64,000 nucleotides of DNA from Marivibrio halodurans (GCF_017963645.1 NZ_JAGMWN010000004.1:248001-312000), one strand, 5' to 3'; positions 9,102 through 17,603 are shown, counted from the first letter of the stretch. Numbers and translations: made by a program. Notes: a model not told the origin generated them from the sequence alone.

Positions 9102-9787
9102 AACGACCCTTCCTCGTCTTCGGGACAAGCGCGCTCAGCCGGTTGTTGCTGGAGCTGGCCGACCCTCGGGACCGGGCGCTGCTCGTGGGCTTCACCGTGG
9201 ACCGCGCCTACATGATCGCTCGTGAATTCCGTGGCTATCCGGTGTACGCGTTCGAGGACATTCTAGGCCGGTTTCCGCCGGGCGCGTTCGATATCGTCGC
9301 GCCCTTGCGCTACGCCGCCATGAACCGGGAGCGCCAACGGATTTTCGAGCGCGTCATCGAGGCCGGATACGAGATGCCGGGATACGTTCACCCTTCGTCA
9401 CGGGTCTCCGACCGCGCGCGGTTGGGCCGGAACGTGATCCTGTTCGAGGATAATATCGTTCGCGCCGGCGCGGTGCTGGACGACAACGCGTTTCTGTGGA
9501 ACCGCGTTCTCGTCGATGAAGGCGCCGAGGTCGGGGCCCACTGCTTCCTGGCCGGCGGATCCGTCGTGGAGCGATCCGCCCGCGTCGGACGCAATAGTTT
9601 CATCGGCCCTAAGGGCGTGGTCGCCACCGCGCGGTCGGTCGGCGCCCACTGCCTGATCGGAAGCGGTGCCCTGATCGCGCGGGACTGCAGGGACGCGTCG
9701 GTTTACGGCCCGGCCGCCGCGCTCTACGGCGCGGATGGCCCGAATGGTCGGGACGGGGGCCGCACCGCGACCGTCTCGAAGGGATGA
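9098..9787 (+). CDS. NeuD/PglD-like hexapeptide acyltransferase
   Basis: A 229-residue protein with an N-terminal Rossmann-like start (FLVFGTSALSRLLLEL) and a left-handed beta-helix from about residue 95 (SRVSDRARLGRNVILFEDNIVRAGAV onwards). It is the second such protein in the locus. The ATG overlaps the stop of the glycosyltransferase-like gene (ATGA). Its 3' end overlaps the convergent gene at 9724-9787 by 64 bp. The usual catalytic His of PglD is not obvious in the first coils, so it could be a divergent acyltransferase or a binding protein. Confidence 0.75.
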   Translation: MKRPFLVFGTSALSRLLLELADPRDRALLVGFTVDRAYMIAREFRGYPVYAFEDILGRFPPGAFDIVAPLRYAAMNRERQRIFERVIEAGYEMPGYVHPSSRVSDRARLGRNVILFEDNIVRAGAVLDDNAFLWNRVLVDEGAEVGAHCFLAGGSVVERSARVGRNSFIGPKGVVATARSVGAHCLIGSGALIARDCRDASVYGPAAALYGADGPNGRDGGRTATVSKG

Positions 9788-10461
9788 AGGTCCCGCTGGA
9801 CGATCGCGCCGCACCCCACATGGGATCCGCGACACAGGGTCACGCCGCTGCGCAGGGTCGCGTTGGTGCCGACCGTCACCTCGGCGTGGATGGTCACCTG
9901 CCCGGCGACCAACGCCGATGTTTCCAGGTGGCAGTGGGCACCGACGCTCGAATGCTGACTGACGAAGGCATTGCCTTCGAGAACGGCGTTTCGACCGACC
10001 GTCACGAGCGGCTCGACATAGGCATCGGCAAGAATAATCGCGCTCGGATCGATCGTCGTGCCGCCAAGAACCCAGGCCGCGCTGTGGACGAACCCGCCCG
10101 CCCTCAGCCCGCGCGCGCGCAGCGCATGGAAGACGGTGCGCCGCCAGGTGGGGATCGGCACCCCGGCACGATCGTCCGATCCGATCAGGATGCGCGCGCC
10201 GCCGCCGCCCCAACGCGCGAGCGCCTCCGCCACGCCGAAGACGGGACGCCCGTGCAAGGACGGCTCCCCGGACGGTGTCGTGCCCGGCGCGGCCCAATCG
10301 AGCGGCGACGGTAACGCCACGAAACCGAGGACGCCGTCATCCCCGTGATCGTCCGCGAAGGAGTCGGCGATGACCCGGGCGAGGTACCCGGTTCCGACGA
10401 TCACGGCCCTGCCCGGCGCCGTTGACTTGCCATCCGAGGGCGCGATACTCGAGCCGATCAT
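9724..10461 (-). CDS. NeuD/PglD-like hexapeptide acyltransferase
   Basis: A 245-residue protein. AVIVGTGYLARVIADSFADD near residues 19-38 is a Rossmann-like GxGxxx motif. The C-terminal beta-helix has typical hexapeptide coils (VTVGRNAVLEGNAFVSQHSSVGAHCHLET, then VTIHAEVTVGTNATLRSGVTLCRGSHVGCGAIV, each shortened here to segments). The QHSSVGAH segment carries the expected catalytic His. The start is the ATG at 10461. It is divergent from the 10504 gene, with 42 bp between starts, and convergent with and overlapping the 9098 gene. Confidence 0.78.
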   Translation of the reverse strand: MIGSSIAPSDGKSTAPGRAVIVGTGYLARVIADSFADDHGDDGVLGFVALPSPLDWAAPGTTPSGEPSLHGRPVFGVAEALARWGGGGARILIGSDDRAGVPIPTWRRTVFHALRARGLRAGGFVHSAAWVLGGTTIDPSAIILADAYVEPLVTVGRNAVLEGNAFVSQHSSVGAHCHLETSALVAGQVTIHAEVTVGTNATLRSGVTLCRGSHVGCGAIVQRDLHPFETVAVRPPSRPFGPSAP

Positions 10462-10503
10462 GGCATTCGCCTTCGCCGCGTGACTTGGATGAGAAGGAAC
10501 CCG

Positions 10504-11235
10504 ATGGCCCGGTCCCGTCCCTTCCTCATATTCTGTCCGGACACCGACGGCGTGGCTTCGCGCATCGTGGACGTCCTTTCCCTTCCCGAGGAGGCCCGCC
10601 ATCGCCTCCATCGTGACGGCGATAGCCCGCGACCGGGGGCGTTGCAAGACGCGGTCGACGCCGCCGTCGGCGCCGGTGCCGATCGGGCAATCATCCTCTT
10701 GGGTCACGATGTGGCGTCGGATCTCGCGAACCGCCTGCGGGCTCGGGAGATCGCGCGCGTCGGCTATGTCGATCCCAGCGCCTGGATATCGGCCGGCGTC
10801 ACCCTGTCCGAAACAGCCGTCGTTATGGAGCGCGCGAAGATCCAATCCCGCGTCTCCGTGGGCCCCGGTGTCATGATCGACGCCCTATGCGCCGTCGCCC
10901 ACGGCGCCGACCTGGCGGCGGGGGCCTGGATCGGGCCGTCGGCGACGATCGGCCACGGCGCGTCGATCGCCGCCGGCGCGCGCGTGGAGACCGGTGCGAC
11001 AGTGGCGCCGAACGCGTCGATCGGCGCCCACGCCACCATCGGCCGCGCCACGACCGCCACGGAGGCGGTGCTTCCCGGCACCCGACTGCAGGCGCCGCGC
11101 AGCCGTCCCTTGCCGGCGGACGCGGGCCGCATCAACACGAACCTGTCGATTTCACGCTATCGCCCGGTAACCGGCGATCGCACCCTGAGCGCCGACGAAG
11201 ACCTGCGCCACAGACGGAAATATTTCGAGGAATGA
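10504..11235 (+). CDS. Left-handed beta-helix (LpxA-like) acyltransferase-type protein
   Basis: A 243-residue protein whose residues about 95-200 are nearly uninterrupted hexapeptide repeats (VGPGVMIDALCAVAHGAD, AGAWIGPSATIGHGASIAAG, VAPNASIGAHATIGRA). The ATG at 10504 is preceded by AGAAGGA. The N-terminal part (FLIFCPDTDGVASRIVDVL) is a degenerate NeuD-like nucleotide-binding domain. AHGAD and GHGAS supply candidate catalytic histidines. It is the fourth such protein in the locus and the last gene before the module junction. Confidence 0.75.
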   Translation: MARSRPFLIFCPDTDGVASRIVDVLSLPEEARHRLHRDGDSPRPGALQDAVDAAVGAGADRAIILLGHDVASDLANRLRAREIARVGYVDPSAWISAGVTLSETAVVMERAKIQSRVSVGPGVMIDALCAVAHGADLAAGAWIGPSATIGHGASIAAGARVETGATVAPNASIGAHATIGRATTATEAVLPGTRLQAPRSRPLPADAGRINTNLSISRYRPVTGDRTLSADEDLRHRRKYFEE

Positions 11236-11330
11236 CGGACGCGACGGCGGCATCCGGATGCAGCCCCACACCCGCCGATACCGACAAGCCACCGCGCGGT
11301 GGTGCCAGGGAAGCCCTCCATCGGTCGCGG

Positions 11331-11474
11331 GCGCGCGACCCAATAGACGAACGCCGTTAGGAGCGCGCGGCTCTCTTCACCGCGGATATTTCGTTTGCCG
11401 CAGAGATAGCCTGTCGCGACGGTCGCGAAGACCGGCAGGCCAATGTTGAACAGCGATTCCGCAGAAATGGCTTC
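11331..11474 (-). pseudogene. Remnant of an AEC-family (auxin efflux carrier) transporter
   Basis: On the minus strand this short frame reads SAESLFNIGLPVFATVATGY followed by LCGKRNIRGEESRALLTAFV and YWVARP. This is the typical first transmembrane segment and loop of AEC/MemT permeases. No start codon is clear, and the similarity stops after about 48 codons, so only an N-terminal scrap remains. It lies 3' of the DMT transporter gene. The rest of 11236-11476 holds nothing I recognise. The break coincides with the change from sugar genes to catabolic genes, so it probably marks a recombination or deletion endpoint. Confidence 0.6.
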
Positions 11475-11476
11475 GT

Positions 11477-11920
11477 CTAAACGCGTTGAACCAAATACGC
11501 GCCGCCGAGCACCATCAGCAGGCCGAGAGCTTTAGTCAGGCTGATTTGCTCGACCGGCAGTCCGAACGCGCCGAAGTGGTCGGCGACGCTGGCCCCGATC
11601 AACTGACCGGCGATTACGCAGACGAACAGCAGCGCGATCCCGGTCACAGGGGCCACCATGATGCTGCCAACAACGAAGATCGCGCCGAAAACGGCGCCCA
11701 GGAAAGCCCACCATGGAAGCGCCTTGATTTGCGCGACACTTCCGCCGCGATCCCAGGTGAGCCAGACCGCCGCCATTAGAAGGAAGCTGATGCCGATCGA
11801 TATCGTCGCGGCGAGGACGGGGCTTCCCAGCGTCTTGGACATCGATGCGTTCACTGGCGCCTGCAACGCCAAGCACATGCCGCAGAAAGCGGCGATCAAC
11901 ATTCCGATAGGCGTGCTCAT
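11477..11920 (-). CDS. Small DMT-family (YdcZ/DUF606) transporter
   Basis: A 147-residue membrane protein with five predicted hydrophobic helices (starting IGMLIAAFCGMCLALQAPVN, ending KALGLLMVLGGAYLV). Length and the early LQAPVN-N motif match the DUF606/YdcZ five-helix half-DMT proteins, which act as dimers or pairs. The substrate is unknown. It lies downstream of the ThDP enzyme gene in the same direction (about 90 bp apart), so it may export or import a metabolite of that enzyme. No partner DUF606 gene is seen. Confidence 0.8.
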   Translation of the reverse strand: MSTPIGMLIAAFCGMCLALQAPVNASMSKTLGSPVLAATISIGISFLLMAAVWLTWDRGGSVAQIKALPWWAFLGAVFGAIFVVGSIMVAPVTGIALLFVCVIAGQLIGASVADHFGAFGLPVEQISLTKALGLLMVLGGAYLVQRV

Positions 11921-12012
11921 TCATTCGTCTCCCATTGGCTGCCTTTGCATCATTGGAGCAATGCGTGTGGAGCAGCTTGTTAAAGCGGGCATCCGCCCGC
12001 TTAGCGCGGCAA

Positions 12013-13782
12013 TTAACCTTCCTCGGTCATGCCCTTGGACATCGAGGACGCGTATTCCGCCTCGACCCGCGCATCGATCACCACGCACGCGCCGTCTTTG
12101 ACTTTCTGAACACCGTCACGAACCGTTTCCGCGAGCTCTCCAACAGAGGTGACGGGACCTATTCCGGTCAGGCCCTGAGCTTCCGCCATCTGAGCGAAGT
12201 CCAGATCGGGTCCGGTTATCGCCTGACCGATCCATTTGTTCTCGACAGGCCGATTGCGCGCGATCGCGACTTTCTCCTGATGTATCTCGTCGTTATAGAA
12301 CGAGCGGTTGTTGCAGACGATCACCAGTATCGGGACGCGGTATCGGGCGGCGGTCCATAGTGCGGAGACGCCCATCATCGTGTCGCCGTCTCCAAGCACG
12401 GCCACTGGAATGCGTTCCGACCCCTGAAGGGCGAGCGCCGCGCCGACGAGCATGCCCGGACCGGACCCGATTCCTGCGCCCCCGTCATAGCCGAGGTAAT
12501 CCATCGGATGATTGAAGTGCCAAGAACTGGCGTCCCAACCAAGCGGTAGGCGCACCAACGTGACCAACTCGCCGGAGAGACCCGTCTTGAGTGCCGATAC
12601 GAACCCACTCATGGAAATCGACACCGCGCTTGTATCGAGCGGCCCATCCGCCTCGATGGGCGCGGCCTTAACCTTTTCGTCGATGTCCAAGCTGAGTTCA
12701 TCTGCAAGCGCTCTGACGCAAGCATCGGCGGTCGTCGCGATATGAATGTCGGCGCGAACCGGACCCGTATGGTCGAAGGACCACGCGTTCGCCAAGTGAT
12801 GATCGATTGAGACGTTCACGACGCTGGCGTCGGTCTCGCACTGTCGAAGTGCCCCCGCGCCGTCCACCCAATCGAAGGCGACAATCAGATCTGCGTCCTT
12901 GAGAGCTTTCATCTGAGGGGCGGTGAGGAAGAAGGATGGGGGGCCGACATGAAGCGGGTGCTGCGTCGGGAAGACGGCGCCGGTCTTTATGTCCGTGACG
13001 ACACGCGCCCCGAAGTGCTCGGCCAACGCGACCTGCGCATCCCAGCCTTCCGTCGAGCGCCCCATGCGGCCGTACATGAAGACGGGTCGCTCCGCGACCT
13101 TCAGGCGCTCTATCAGTTGCTGCGTTTGTCCAGTCGACGGCGTTGGCGCCTCGGGGGCCGGATAGAGCCGCGGGTCTGGCAGCTCCGGCATTCCGGCAAG
13201 TTGCTCTTCCTGAACGCTGACGTCGAAACAAACATATGTCGGCGCATGCGGGGCCGTCCTCGTCACGGACGCGGCGCGCGCCATGGACTCCAGGGAGGCC
13301 GTAATCGTGGCCGGTTGGTCGTCCCATTTGACGTATGGTCGAATAATCGAAGCTTGGTCACGGGAAGTATGAATCCAGTCGATCCAGGGCCGCCGCTTAT
13401 TCGCCGCGACAGGGCCGGTGGCGCCCAGGATCACCATTGGAACCCGATCACACCACGCATTATAGATCGCCATGGCGCCGTGCATAAGCCCCACATTCGC
13501 ATGCAGGATGACGCCCATCGGTTGGCCTGTAACCTTTGCCCATCCATGTGCGATGGACACCGCGTGCTCCTCGTGCAGGCACAGCAGCATTTTGGGCTTC
13601 TCATTGCCCAATTGGTTGACGAGGCTGTCGTGCAAGCCGCGGAAGCTGGAGCCAGGGTTTAGCGCCACATAGTCGACATCGAGCCGCCGAAGCATTTCGG
13701 CCATAGCGTCGCTGCCCCACACGCCATCGTCGGCGCTCGGGATTGGTTTTTCAGCGTGATCGTGTTTGCTTGGGTTTCCCAA
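12013..13782 (-). CDS. ThDP-dependent decarboxylase/lyase (acetolactate-synthase superfamily)
   Basis: A 589-residue ThDP enzyme with the three usual domains. The N-terminal Pyr domain has NPGSSFRGLHDSL (about 42-54) and the cofactor-activating Glu in LHEEHAVSIAHGWAKVTG. The central domain spans about 200-340. The C-terminal PP domain has the ThDP/Mg motif GDGDTMMGVSALWTAARY, ending in VIVCNN. The NPGS Ser resembles the active-site Ser of benzoylformate decarboxylase. The start appears to be TTG, with GGAGGA about 9 bp upstream. The phthalate pathway does not need this enzyme, so its substrate, perhaps an aromatic 2-oxo acid, is open. It is divergent from the MarR gene. Confidence 0.85.
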   Translation of the reverse strand: MGNPSKHDHAEKPIPSADDGVWGSDAMAEMLRRLDVDYVALNPGSSFRGLHDSLVNQLGNEKPKMLLCLHEEHAVSIAHGWAKVTGQPMGVILHANVGLMHGAMAIYNAWCDRVPMVILGATGPVAANKRRPWIDWIHTSRDQASIIRPYVKWDDQPATITASLESMARAASVTRTAPHAPTYVCFDVSVQEEQLAGMPELPDPRLYPAPEAPTPSTGQTQQLIERLKVAERPVFMYGRMGRSTEGWDAQVALAEHFGARVVTDIKTGAVFPTQHPLHVGPPSFFLTAPQMKALKDADLIVAFDWVDGAGALRQCETDASVVNVSIDHHLANAWSFDHTGPVRADIHIATTADACVRALADELSLDIDEKVKAAPIEADGPLDTSAVSISMSGFVSALKTGLSGELVTLVRLPLGWDASSWHFNHPMDYLGYDGGAGIGSGPGMLVGAALALQGSERIPVAVLGDGDTMMGVSALWTAARYRVPILVIVCNNRSFYNDEIHQEKVAIARNRPVENKWIGQAITGPDLDFAQMAEAQGLTGIGPVTSVGELAETVRDGVQKVKDGACVVIDARVEAEYASSMSKGMTEEG

Positions 13783-13866
13783 TGCCAGCGTCCTCCGCTA
13801 TTGTGTGTCGGTACCTTCCAGACACCATTTGTTGTGGTGATCGCGCATAGACCGTGGGCAAGAAGG

Positions 13867-14442
13867 ATGAACTCAGTCTATTCAAGCTCCATCGATACGA
13901 CGACCAAGGGGCGACCTGAACCTCAGGCGCAAAAAGAGGTGAGCGACGTGTTATCGTACCAGGATGAACGTATCGCCCACCTCGTGAGACTGTGCGCACG
14001 CGGGTTCAATCGATCGCTCGCGCGCCGCTTGGCGCAGCACAAGATCACCTTCGGACAGTGGGTATTCCTCCGCATTCTTTGGAAGCGGGAGGGATTGACG
14101 TTAAGCCAGTTGAGCGAAGCGGCTAATCTTACTGCGCCGACGACCCATACCGCGCTGACCAAGATGGAGAAGCTCGACTTGATCCGGCGCCGCAAAGTCC
14201 AAAATGACGGCCGCCGCCAGTTCACCTTCATGACCGACAAGGGCCGCAAGCTCCAAAAAGAGTTGGAGCCGCTGGCGGTGGATGCCAACGAAGCGGCGCT
14301 CGCTGGAATCCCCGAAGAGCAGAGAGAAGTGCTTCGCACCAACCTCATTACCATCTTGGAGAACCTAGAGAAGGATGAGGCCGAAGCCGAAGCGCGAGGC
14401 CTGAAGGTGCCAGCCACTCGCTCCAACTTCGGCGATTCCTGA
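13867..14442 (+). CDS. MarR-family transcriptional regulator
   Basis: 191 residues from the ATG at 13867. An in-frame GTG at 13948 has a better Shine-Dalgarno (AAAGAGG, 8 bp) and would give a 164-residue protein of more usual MarR length. The winged-helix core runs from FGQWVFLRILW through LTLSQLSEAANLTAPTTHTA (recognition helix) to the wing DGRRQFTFMTDKGR. It is divergent from the ThDP enzyme gene and convergent with the decarboxylase gene (1 bp apart). MarR proteins often sense aromatic acids. Control of the phthalate operons, perhaps through the 17587-17601 palindrome, is inference. Confidence 0.9.
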   Translation: MNSVYSSSIDTTTKGRPEPQAQKEVSDVLSYQDERIAHLVRLCARGFNRSLARRLAQHKITFGQWVFLRILWKREGLTLSQLSEAANLTAPTTHTALTKMEKLDLIRRRKVQNDGRRQFTFMTDKGRKLQKELEPLAVDANEAALAGIPEEQREVLRTNLITILENLEKDEAEAEARGLKVPATRSNFGDS

Positions 14443-14443
14443 T

Positions 14444-15433
14444 TCACAGGCTGTAGGCCTCGTACGTCGCCGGGTGGAATATCTCGTCGACGCTCAGCTT
14501 ACGCTCGGACAGGCCCTGCCGATGGTGCAGATCCAGGAAGGTCTCCAAAACCTTCTCGTTCCCCGGCACGCCATAGGTCCAAATCTCCGGCCCGATTAGC
14601 CGCCGCGCCATCGTCAGAGTGTCCTCGACGAACGGCATCGTCACCTTCGTGGCCGAGGTGTCTTGCAGGGCTTCCTGCGCCATTGCCTTGGACTTGGTGA
14701 AAGCCTTCAGCAGCGCGCCAGGCAACCAAGGGTTTGCATCGGCGATTTCCCGCTTGATACCCAAGAGATGCATGATCGGGAAAATTCCGGTGCGCTCGTA
14801 GTGCTCAGAGGCTGCAGTCATGCCATCGGCGAATAGGCGTCCCACGTTCGGATACCCCTCGTCGAAGCACCGCAGCGACCGTGGCCCGATGAACCCGTCG
14901 ATCTCGCCATCTCGAAGCATCTGGTCGAGAGTGGCACCTTCCGGCGCCGGTTCGATCGTCACATCATCCGGCACTTTCACCGGAATTTTCTCCGGACGGC
15001 CGGACGTGTGCATACCGCCCCGAACCCAGTTGATCTCGGACTGCTTAACGCCATAGCCTTGAAGGATGCCGCGTACCCAGACGTTCGCAGTCAGTTGCCA
15101 TTCGGCGATACCGATGCGTCGTCCCTTAAGATCCTCGGGCGAATTGATGCCTTTGTCCGTGCGGATGTAGACGGACGAATGTCGGAAGGCTCGAGACAGG
15201 AAAACCGGAATAGCCACGTAGGGGCTCTCCCCCTTCGAGTGCTTCACGCAGTACGACGAAAACGAAATCTCACTGACGTCGAAGGCCTCATGCCGAAACG
15301 CGCGAAAGAACATCTCCTCGGGCGTGAGCAGCATGGTGACCGGGTCGACGCCGTCGATCTGAACCCGTCCGTCATGGATCGGCCGTGTGCGATCGTAGTC
15401 GCCCATGGCGATCGAAAGCTGAAGTTTTCCCAT
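14444..15433 (-). CDS. pht5: 4,5-dihydroxyphthalate decarboxylase
   Basis: A 329-residue protein of the Pht5/PhtD family, which decarboxylates 4,5-dihydroxyphthalate to protocatechuate. The N-terminus has the family pattern LSIAMGDYDRTRPIHDGRV, then LTPEEMFFRAFRHEAFDVSE and IPVFLSRAFRHSSVYIRTD. The fold resembles periplasmic-binding proteins but there is no signal peptide, as expected for the cytoplasmic enzyme. The ATG at 15433 has GGGAGGA upstream. It is last in a minus-strand operon with the dihydrodiol dehydrogenase and the dioxygenase reductase, which strongly supports the assignment. Confidence 0.88.
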   Translation of the reverse strand: MGKLQLSIAMGDYDRTRPIHDGRVQIDGVDPVTMLLTPEEMFFRAFRHEAFDVSEISFSSYCVKHSKGESPYVAIPVFLSRAFRHSSVYIRTDKGINSPEDLKGRRIGIAEWQLTANVWVRGILQGYGVKQSEINWVRGGMHTSGRPEKIPVKVPDDVTIEPAPEGATLDQMLRDGEIDGFIGPRSLRCFDEGYPNVGRLFADGMTAASEHYERTGIFPIMHLLGIKREIADANPWLPGALLKAFTKSKAMAQEALQDTSATKVTMPFVEDTLTMARRLIGPEIWTYGVPGNEKVLETFLDLHHRQGLSERKLSVDEIFHPATYEAYSL

Positions 15434-15458
15434 CTCATATTCCTCCCGAGTTTTATTA

Positions 15459-16619
15459 TTACTGCCGAAGCATGACGTGCGTTTGGGTTCGCGCGCTCTC
15501 CAGGATCGCGTGACAGATTTCCAGGCTGACCGCACCCCACGCGCCCGTCTGCGGAGGATGCTTCTTGTTTCGGATCGAGTGGTAAAGCGCCTCAAGAACC
15601 TCCGCTCTCGGAGCCGGGTCCGCATTTATCTTGATCGTCTCGCGGTCGATGTCGCCCCAGATCTCGACGGCCTTCGCGGTGATCCGAAGGTCAGCGCGAT
15701 CGCAGCTCACGATGACCGGTCCGAAGTGCTCCGGGTAAGGAGCCGCCGGAGGAGTCTCAACGGCGCCGAAGGTGCGCCTTGACTTCAGCGCGGCTTCCTC
15801 TTCAGGAGATGAAACCGTCGCCAGCGCACGCCTGGCCGCCCCATAGTTCTTGGGATCTTTCTCCGTACCCAACTCGCCGACATTGTCCTGGAGAACATCG
15901 CTGTCGTAGTGCGCGTACCCGGAGTAGACGAGATTGGCGAAGCGGCCGCCATCGAAGGTGATGAGGGCCGCATACGCGCCCTCGGTAGGTCGCTTCTCGT
16001 CCCAACCGCCGGTCGCCGCGGTGACTGAAATAGCTTTGCCACCCATGAGAAGGCGCACCACGTCGACTTGATGGACGGCTTGGCTGAAGACGACGCCGCC
16101 TCCTTGCTCGGTGACCAGTTCCTCAGGGCGACGGGGACGGTAGAGAAAATCCGTGTAGTTGAACGCATGCACCATGCGAACCCGACCGAACTTTCCTTCG
16201 TCGATCAGCCTACGCGCGGCGACGATCGGCTGGTCGAAGCTGTGGCTCGGCCCGGTGATCAGGGTGACGCCCGCCCGTTCGGTTGCCGCGACGATCGCGT
16301 CCGCATCCGCCATCGAAATCGCCAGCGGTTTCTCCACGAGGATGTGCTTGCCGCCTGCGGCCAGGATCTCCGCGTGCTCGCGATGCATTTGATGCGGCGT
16401 CGCGATGTAGACGGCTTCCACGTCAAGGTCTGACGCCAGATCTTCAATTGAGCTGTAGGCGTTGCCGCCGAATTGCTCCCGGAAGGCGGCGCGCGATTCC
16501 TCTCGCGGCGCGGAGCACGCGACCAACCTTGCATGACTGTCCGCCAGGATGCTCGGCAGGGTCAGCATGAAACCCCGCCCGAGCCCGGCGACTCCGAGCC
16601 GGATCGGGTCAGAGATCAA
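15459..16619 (-). CDS. pht4: Phthalate 4,5-cis-dihydrodiol dehydrogenase (Gfo/Idh/MocA family)
   Basis: A 386-residue Gfo/Idh/MocA oxidoreductase. The N-terminal Rossmann motif is GVAGLGRGFML, and the NAD-domain EKPLA signature (HILVEKPLAIS) is near residue 95. The C-terminal domain holds VHQVDVVRLLMGG. Pht4/PhtC phthalate dihydrodiol dehydrogenases belong to this family, unlike most arene dihydrodiol dehydrogenases. The start seems to be TTG at 16619, inside the 3' end of the reductase gene (11 bp overlap). It would rearomatise the cis-4,5-dihydrodiol to 4,5-dihydroxyphthalate with NAD(P). Confidence 0.85.
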   Translation of the reverse strand: MISDPIRLGVAGLGRGFMLTLPSILADSHARLVACSAPREESRAAFREQFGGNAYSSIEDLASDLDVEAVYIATPHQMHREHAEILAAGGKHILVEKPLAISMADADAIVAATERAGVTLITGPSHSFDQPIVAARRLIDEGKFGRVRMVHAFNYTDFLYRPRRPEELVTEQGGGVVFSQAVHQVDVVRLLMGGKAISVTAATGGWDEKRPTEGAYAALITFDGGRFANLVYSGYAHYDSDVLQDNVGELGTEKDPKNYGAARRALATVSSPEEEAALKSRRTFGAVETPPAAPYPEHFGPVIVSCDRADLRITAKAVEIWGDIDRETIKINADPAPRAEVLEALYHSIRNKKHPPQTGAWGAVSLEICHAILESARTQTHVMLRQ

Positions 16620-17553
16620 TGGTAAGATCCCCGCTCTTGGCGCGCGAGACGCAGATCATGATGTGACCGGCTTTCTCTTCGTCCATGAGGACATGGTCGC
16701 GATGATCGACTTCGCCCTCGACCAGAACACACTTGCAGGTGCCGCAGGTGCCGCTCTCACAGGAGCTAACGGTTGCCACGCCAGCATCGCGCAGGGCCTC
16801 AAGGATCGAGCGATCTTCTGGCACCTTGATCGTTTGGCCGCTTGATTTCAGGGTCACGTTGAAGCTCACATCGTCGTCCCGGACGACGTCGACGGCGTTG
16901 AACTCCTCGAAGTGAACACGCCCTTCAGACCAATGCCCGGTCAGCGCCTTGATCTCTTCCATGAGACCGGCGGGGCCGCAGCAGTAAATATGTTCGGTCC
17001 CCGGCTTCTCCATCATGTCCCAGAAATCATAGGCCTCGTCGATGTCCCCGTTGTCGTGATGGACGACCGCATTCTTGAACGAGGAAACCTCGTCCAAATA
17101 GGCCGTCTCTTCGGCGGAGCGGGTGCAGTAGACGAGCTGGAAGGGTTTGCCCACTGAATTGAGGTGACGGGCCATGCCCAGGATCGGGGTAATGCCGATC
17201 CCGCCTGCGATCAGGATGTACTTGGGCGTGTCAACGAGCTCGAAGTCGTTTTCCGGAACCTCGACGTTGAGTGTGCTGCCTTCGCTCAGGTCATCATGCA
17301 TCGAAACGGAGCCGCCACGCGAATGCGGCTCACGCTTGACCGCGATGACGTACTCCTCCGGGGCCGTTCCGTCATTCATCAGCGAGTATCGCCGCATGGC
17401 GCCGCCCGGCGTTTCGACCGTGATGTGAGCGCCCGGGGTGAAGGGAGGAAGCTCGTCGCCGGACGTCGGTTTCAGAGTGAATTCAACGATCTCCGGCGTG
17501 AGCTGCTTGCGCTCTGCCACCGTCATTTCAATGCGCGTGTTGAGCGTTTCCAC
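16609..17553 (-). CDS. pht2: Phthalate 4,5-dioxygenase reductase
   Basis: A reductase of about 314 residues of the class IA phthalate dioxygenase reductase type. The FMN/FAD domain is first (RRYSLMND), then the NAD domain (AGGIGITPILGM and YCCGPAGLM), then a C-terminal plant-type [2Fe-2S] ferredoxin with CESGTCGTCKC and a distal Cys in IMICVS. It passes electrons from NADH to the Rieske oxygenase. I chose the GTG at 17553 because AAGGGGAAG lies just upstream; a TTG at 17580 would add nine residues. It is divergent from the oxygenase gene. Confidence 0.92.
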   Translation of the reverse strand: METLNTRIEMTVAERKQLTPEIVEFTLKPTSGDELPPFTPGAHITVETPGGAMRRYSLMNDGTAPEEYVIAVKREPHSRGGSVSMHDDLSEGSTLNVEVPENDFELVDTPKYILIAGGIGITPILGMARHLNSVGKPFQLVYCTRSAEETAYLDEVSSFKNAVVHHDNGDIDEAYDFWDMMEKPGTEHIYCCGPAGLMEEIKALTGHWSEGRVHFEEFNAVDVVRDDDVSFNVTLKSSGQTIKVPEDRSILEALRDAGVATVSSCESGTCGTCKCVLVEGEVDHRDHVLMDEEKAGHIMICVSRAKSGDLTIDL

Positions 17554-17573
17554 GAGCTTCCCCTTGCGCCGTG

Positions 17574-17603
17574 TTGACAACTGAACTAGATGGGTGATCT
17601 ATT
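17574..17603 (+). promoter_or_regulatory. Probable promoter of the oxygenase operon
   Basis: TTGACA at 17574-17579 and TCTATT at 17598-17603 are separated by 18 bp and point at the oxygenase gene, whose ATG is 63 bp further on. The -35 is a perfect match and the -10 matches four of six. On the other strand TTGACG (17619-17624) and a weak TAGATC (17596-17601) are 17 bp apart and point at the reductase gene. Confidence 0.5.
17587..17601. promoter_or_regulatory. Candidate operator between divergent phthalate operons
   Basis: TAGAT-GGGTG-ATCTA is a palindrome with perfect 5-bp arms and a 5-bp spacer. The imperfect arms extend to about ACTAGAT/ATCTATT. It overlies the -10 regions of both divergent promoters, which is where a MarR or similar repressor would act. 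The MarR protein at 13867 is the only regulator in this module, so it is the leading candidate. This is inferred from position only. Confidence 0.45.

Noticed and set aside
7608-9128. A 506-codon minus-strand frame opposite the glycosyltransferase-like gene
   Set aside because: Basic, low-complexity translation without motifs; the plus-strand protein has hydrophobic core strands and coupled neighbours.
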